Part shown: positions 62,941-64,000 of the stretch, in pieces
How positions within the stretch are numbered: position 1 is the first letter of the stretch
Layout: each line of letters opens with the position of its first letter
Assembly: GCA_001939145.1 (NCBI GenBank)
Contig: LSRX01000464.1
Coordinates: 342,767 to 406,766 of the forward strand
Direction: 5' to 3'
DNA length: 64,000 nucleotides
Source of the DNA: Symbiodinium microadriaticum
Lineage: Eukaryota > Sar > Dinophyceae > Suessiales > Symbiodiniaceae
Made by a program: the position numbers and the translations under genes
Notes under the pieces: generated by a model
The model's database searches: none
What the model was told of the DNA's origin: nothing
Seen by the model: the letters and a program-made list of their open reading frames with translations, nothing else

Positions 62941-63755
62941 ACTGCATGCTTAAATAGCCCGCGTAGCCGTTTCGAAAAAAGCGTGGTGAGAGAGTTGCTC
63001 CATGGAGCTGCCCGGACATGACCATTCCAACCAACCTTTTTCACACCAGCATGTCACTGTTGCGGCGGTATATAGCCACTCGAACTTGGTGCAACATTTG
63101 ACGGCATAGGACCGCTCTCCGAGGGAGTGGTGCAGGAAAATCCAAAACGACCTCTGAATGCAGGAGCAAACCAACACCATTCACAACCTGTGCACAGCAT
63201 TGCGATGCTCTAACATTTTGTTGTTTGCTGCTTCAGCGGCTCATCTCAGGACCCCGTGGCTCAACCATACAGCGTGATCGGCGAGGTCCGTGTCATGCAC
63301 CCGAGGGTCTTTGTTGGAGCTGCAGGGAGTTAGGACTATTGCAATAATTCCGTAGTTACTGGTAGGAAGATGACTGGCGGAGCTACCTGGAGTTCAGTAA
63401 AGCATATGAGAATTAATAGAAACTGTGGCGCGATGAATGTCACGGAGCTTCACGAGTTCTTGCATCGTTCGTTCCACTGAATCTGCTCATACAGTACAAG
63501 ATAAAGCTCTCTCGCAACGCAATTTTTGCAATGTAGATCGGCACGAGTTGACTGTGACAGGTTGAGTTCAACTCCTTCGACAGATCCTCCGAGCTCGCCG
63601 TGCGCCTGAGTGAGCAGCTGAAGGCGACTTCGAAGAATAGTCATGTCTATGACACAGGCACGCATACACAACTATATTGAGAGTTGTTCTAAACCGCCGG
63701 CTCTTTACCGTAGACTAACAGCGCACTTTAATATTTGGATTCATGTTTGGGACCT
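62941..63755. other. Gene-free stretch near the right end
   Basis: No coding sequence or repeat recognised. Confidence 0.4.
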
Positions 63756-64000
63756 AGTAAAAACACGACGCCGCGCAAGGGCGAGCGTTTGTTTTTATGG
63801 TTTTCTATACTTTGCTCTTGTTTTCCCGTTCTACCTGCTGCATTTGGTTGCCTGTAGTTTTCTGCTTCCGCATATCCGCTTTTCTGCTGTTCTTTCTGCC
63901 TTCTGCTTGTTTTTGCTTCACGTTTTCTGCTTGTTCTTGCTCCTGCTTTTGCTTTTCTGTTTCTCCGCCTTCTGCTTTTGTGCTTCGCTCTTATGCTGCT
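63756..64000. repeat. Pyrimidine-rich TTCTGCTT low-complexity tract
   Basis: About 240 bp of imperfect TTCTGCTTNT, TTTGCTT and TTTTCTG units on the + strand, running off the window edge. Could be a decayed minisatellite. Confidence 0.7.

Overview
This window is eukaryotic nuclear DNA, almost certainly from a dinoflagellate of the Symbiodinium/Polarella kind. Four things point there: introns with GC and GA donors and AG|G acceptors in every intron-bearing gene that could be reconstructed; two relics of the dinoflagellate trans-spliced leader; retroelement proteins of the kind common in dinoflagellate genomes; and a TTTAGGG-type degenerate repeat. There is no sign of bacterial gene organisation. 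Most long open frames here are chance frames in GC-rich or microsatellite DNA and are not called.

Layout. 1-2.4 kb: a decayed Ty1/copia element. 2.5-10.3 kb: no recognisable gene. 10.9-12.3 kb: an intact intronless GT4 glycosyltransferase. 12.7-18.4 kb: a GC-rich block built from three divergent copies of a unit of about 1.45 kb, two of which carry a spliced-leader relic at the same place. 18.4-22.6 kb: mostly featureless. 22.6-29.5 kb: a graveyard of two non-LTR retroelement families, called LINE-A and LINE-B here. 30.5-45.0 kb: exons of a myosin heavy chain motor domain on the + strand, in correct protein order.

The myosin introns are mostly 50-130 bp, but three are large. One of about 6.2 kb holds a LINE-B endonuclease fragment, a frameshifted GT32-like glycosyltransferase and two long microsatellites. 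Another, of about 1.85 kb, holds a complete gene for the U4/U6.U5 tri-snRNP 27K protein (SNRNP27) on the same strand. Immediately after the last visible myosin exon comes a LARP7-type La-motif/RRM gene (45.3-47.0 kb), also on the + strand. So three cellular genes are interleaved or packed head-to-tail in about 16 kb, two of them for RNA-RNP proteins.

48.2-48.6 kb: an interstitial telomere-like minisatellite. 49.0-54.0 kb: a nearly full-length but dead LINE-A copy on the - strand, flanked by + strand LINE-A pieces. 54.0-63.8 kb: intron-like DNA with a few protein-like exons that I cannot identify. 63.8-64.0 kb: pyrimidine-rich low-complexity DNA. There are two N gaps (19,846-19,866 and 48,907-49,000).

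Exon boundaries were worked out by eye from conserved protein motifs and reading phase. They were not checked against transcripts.
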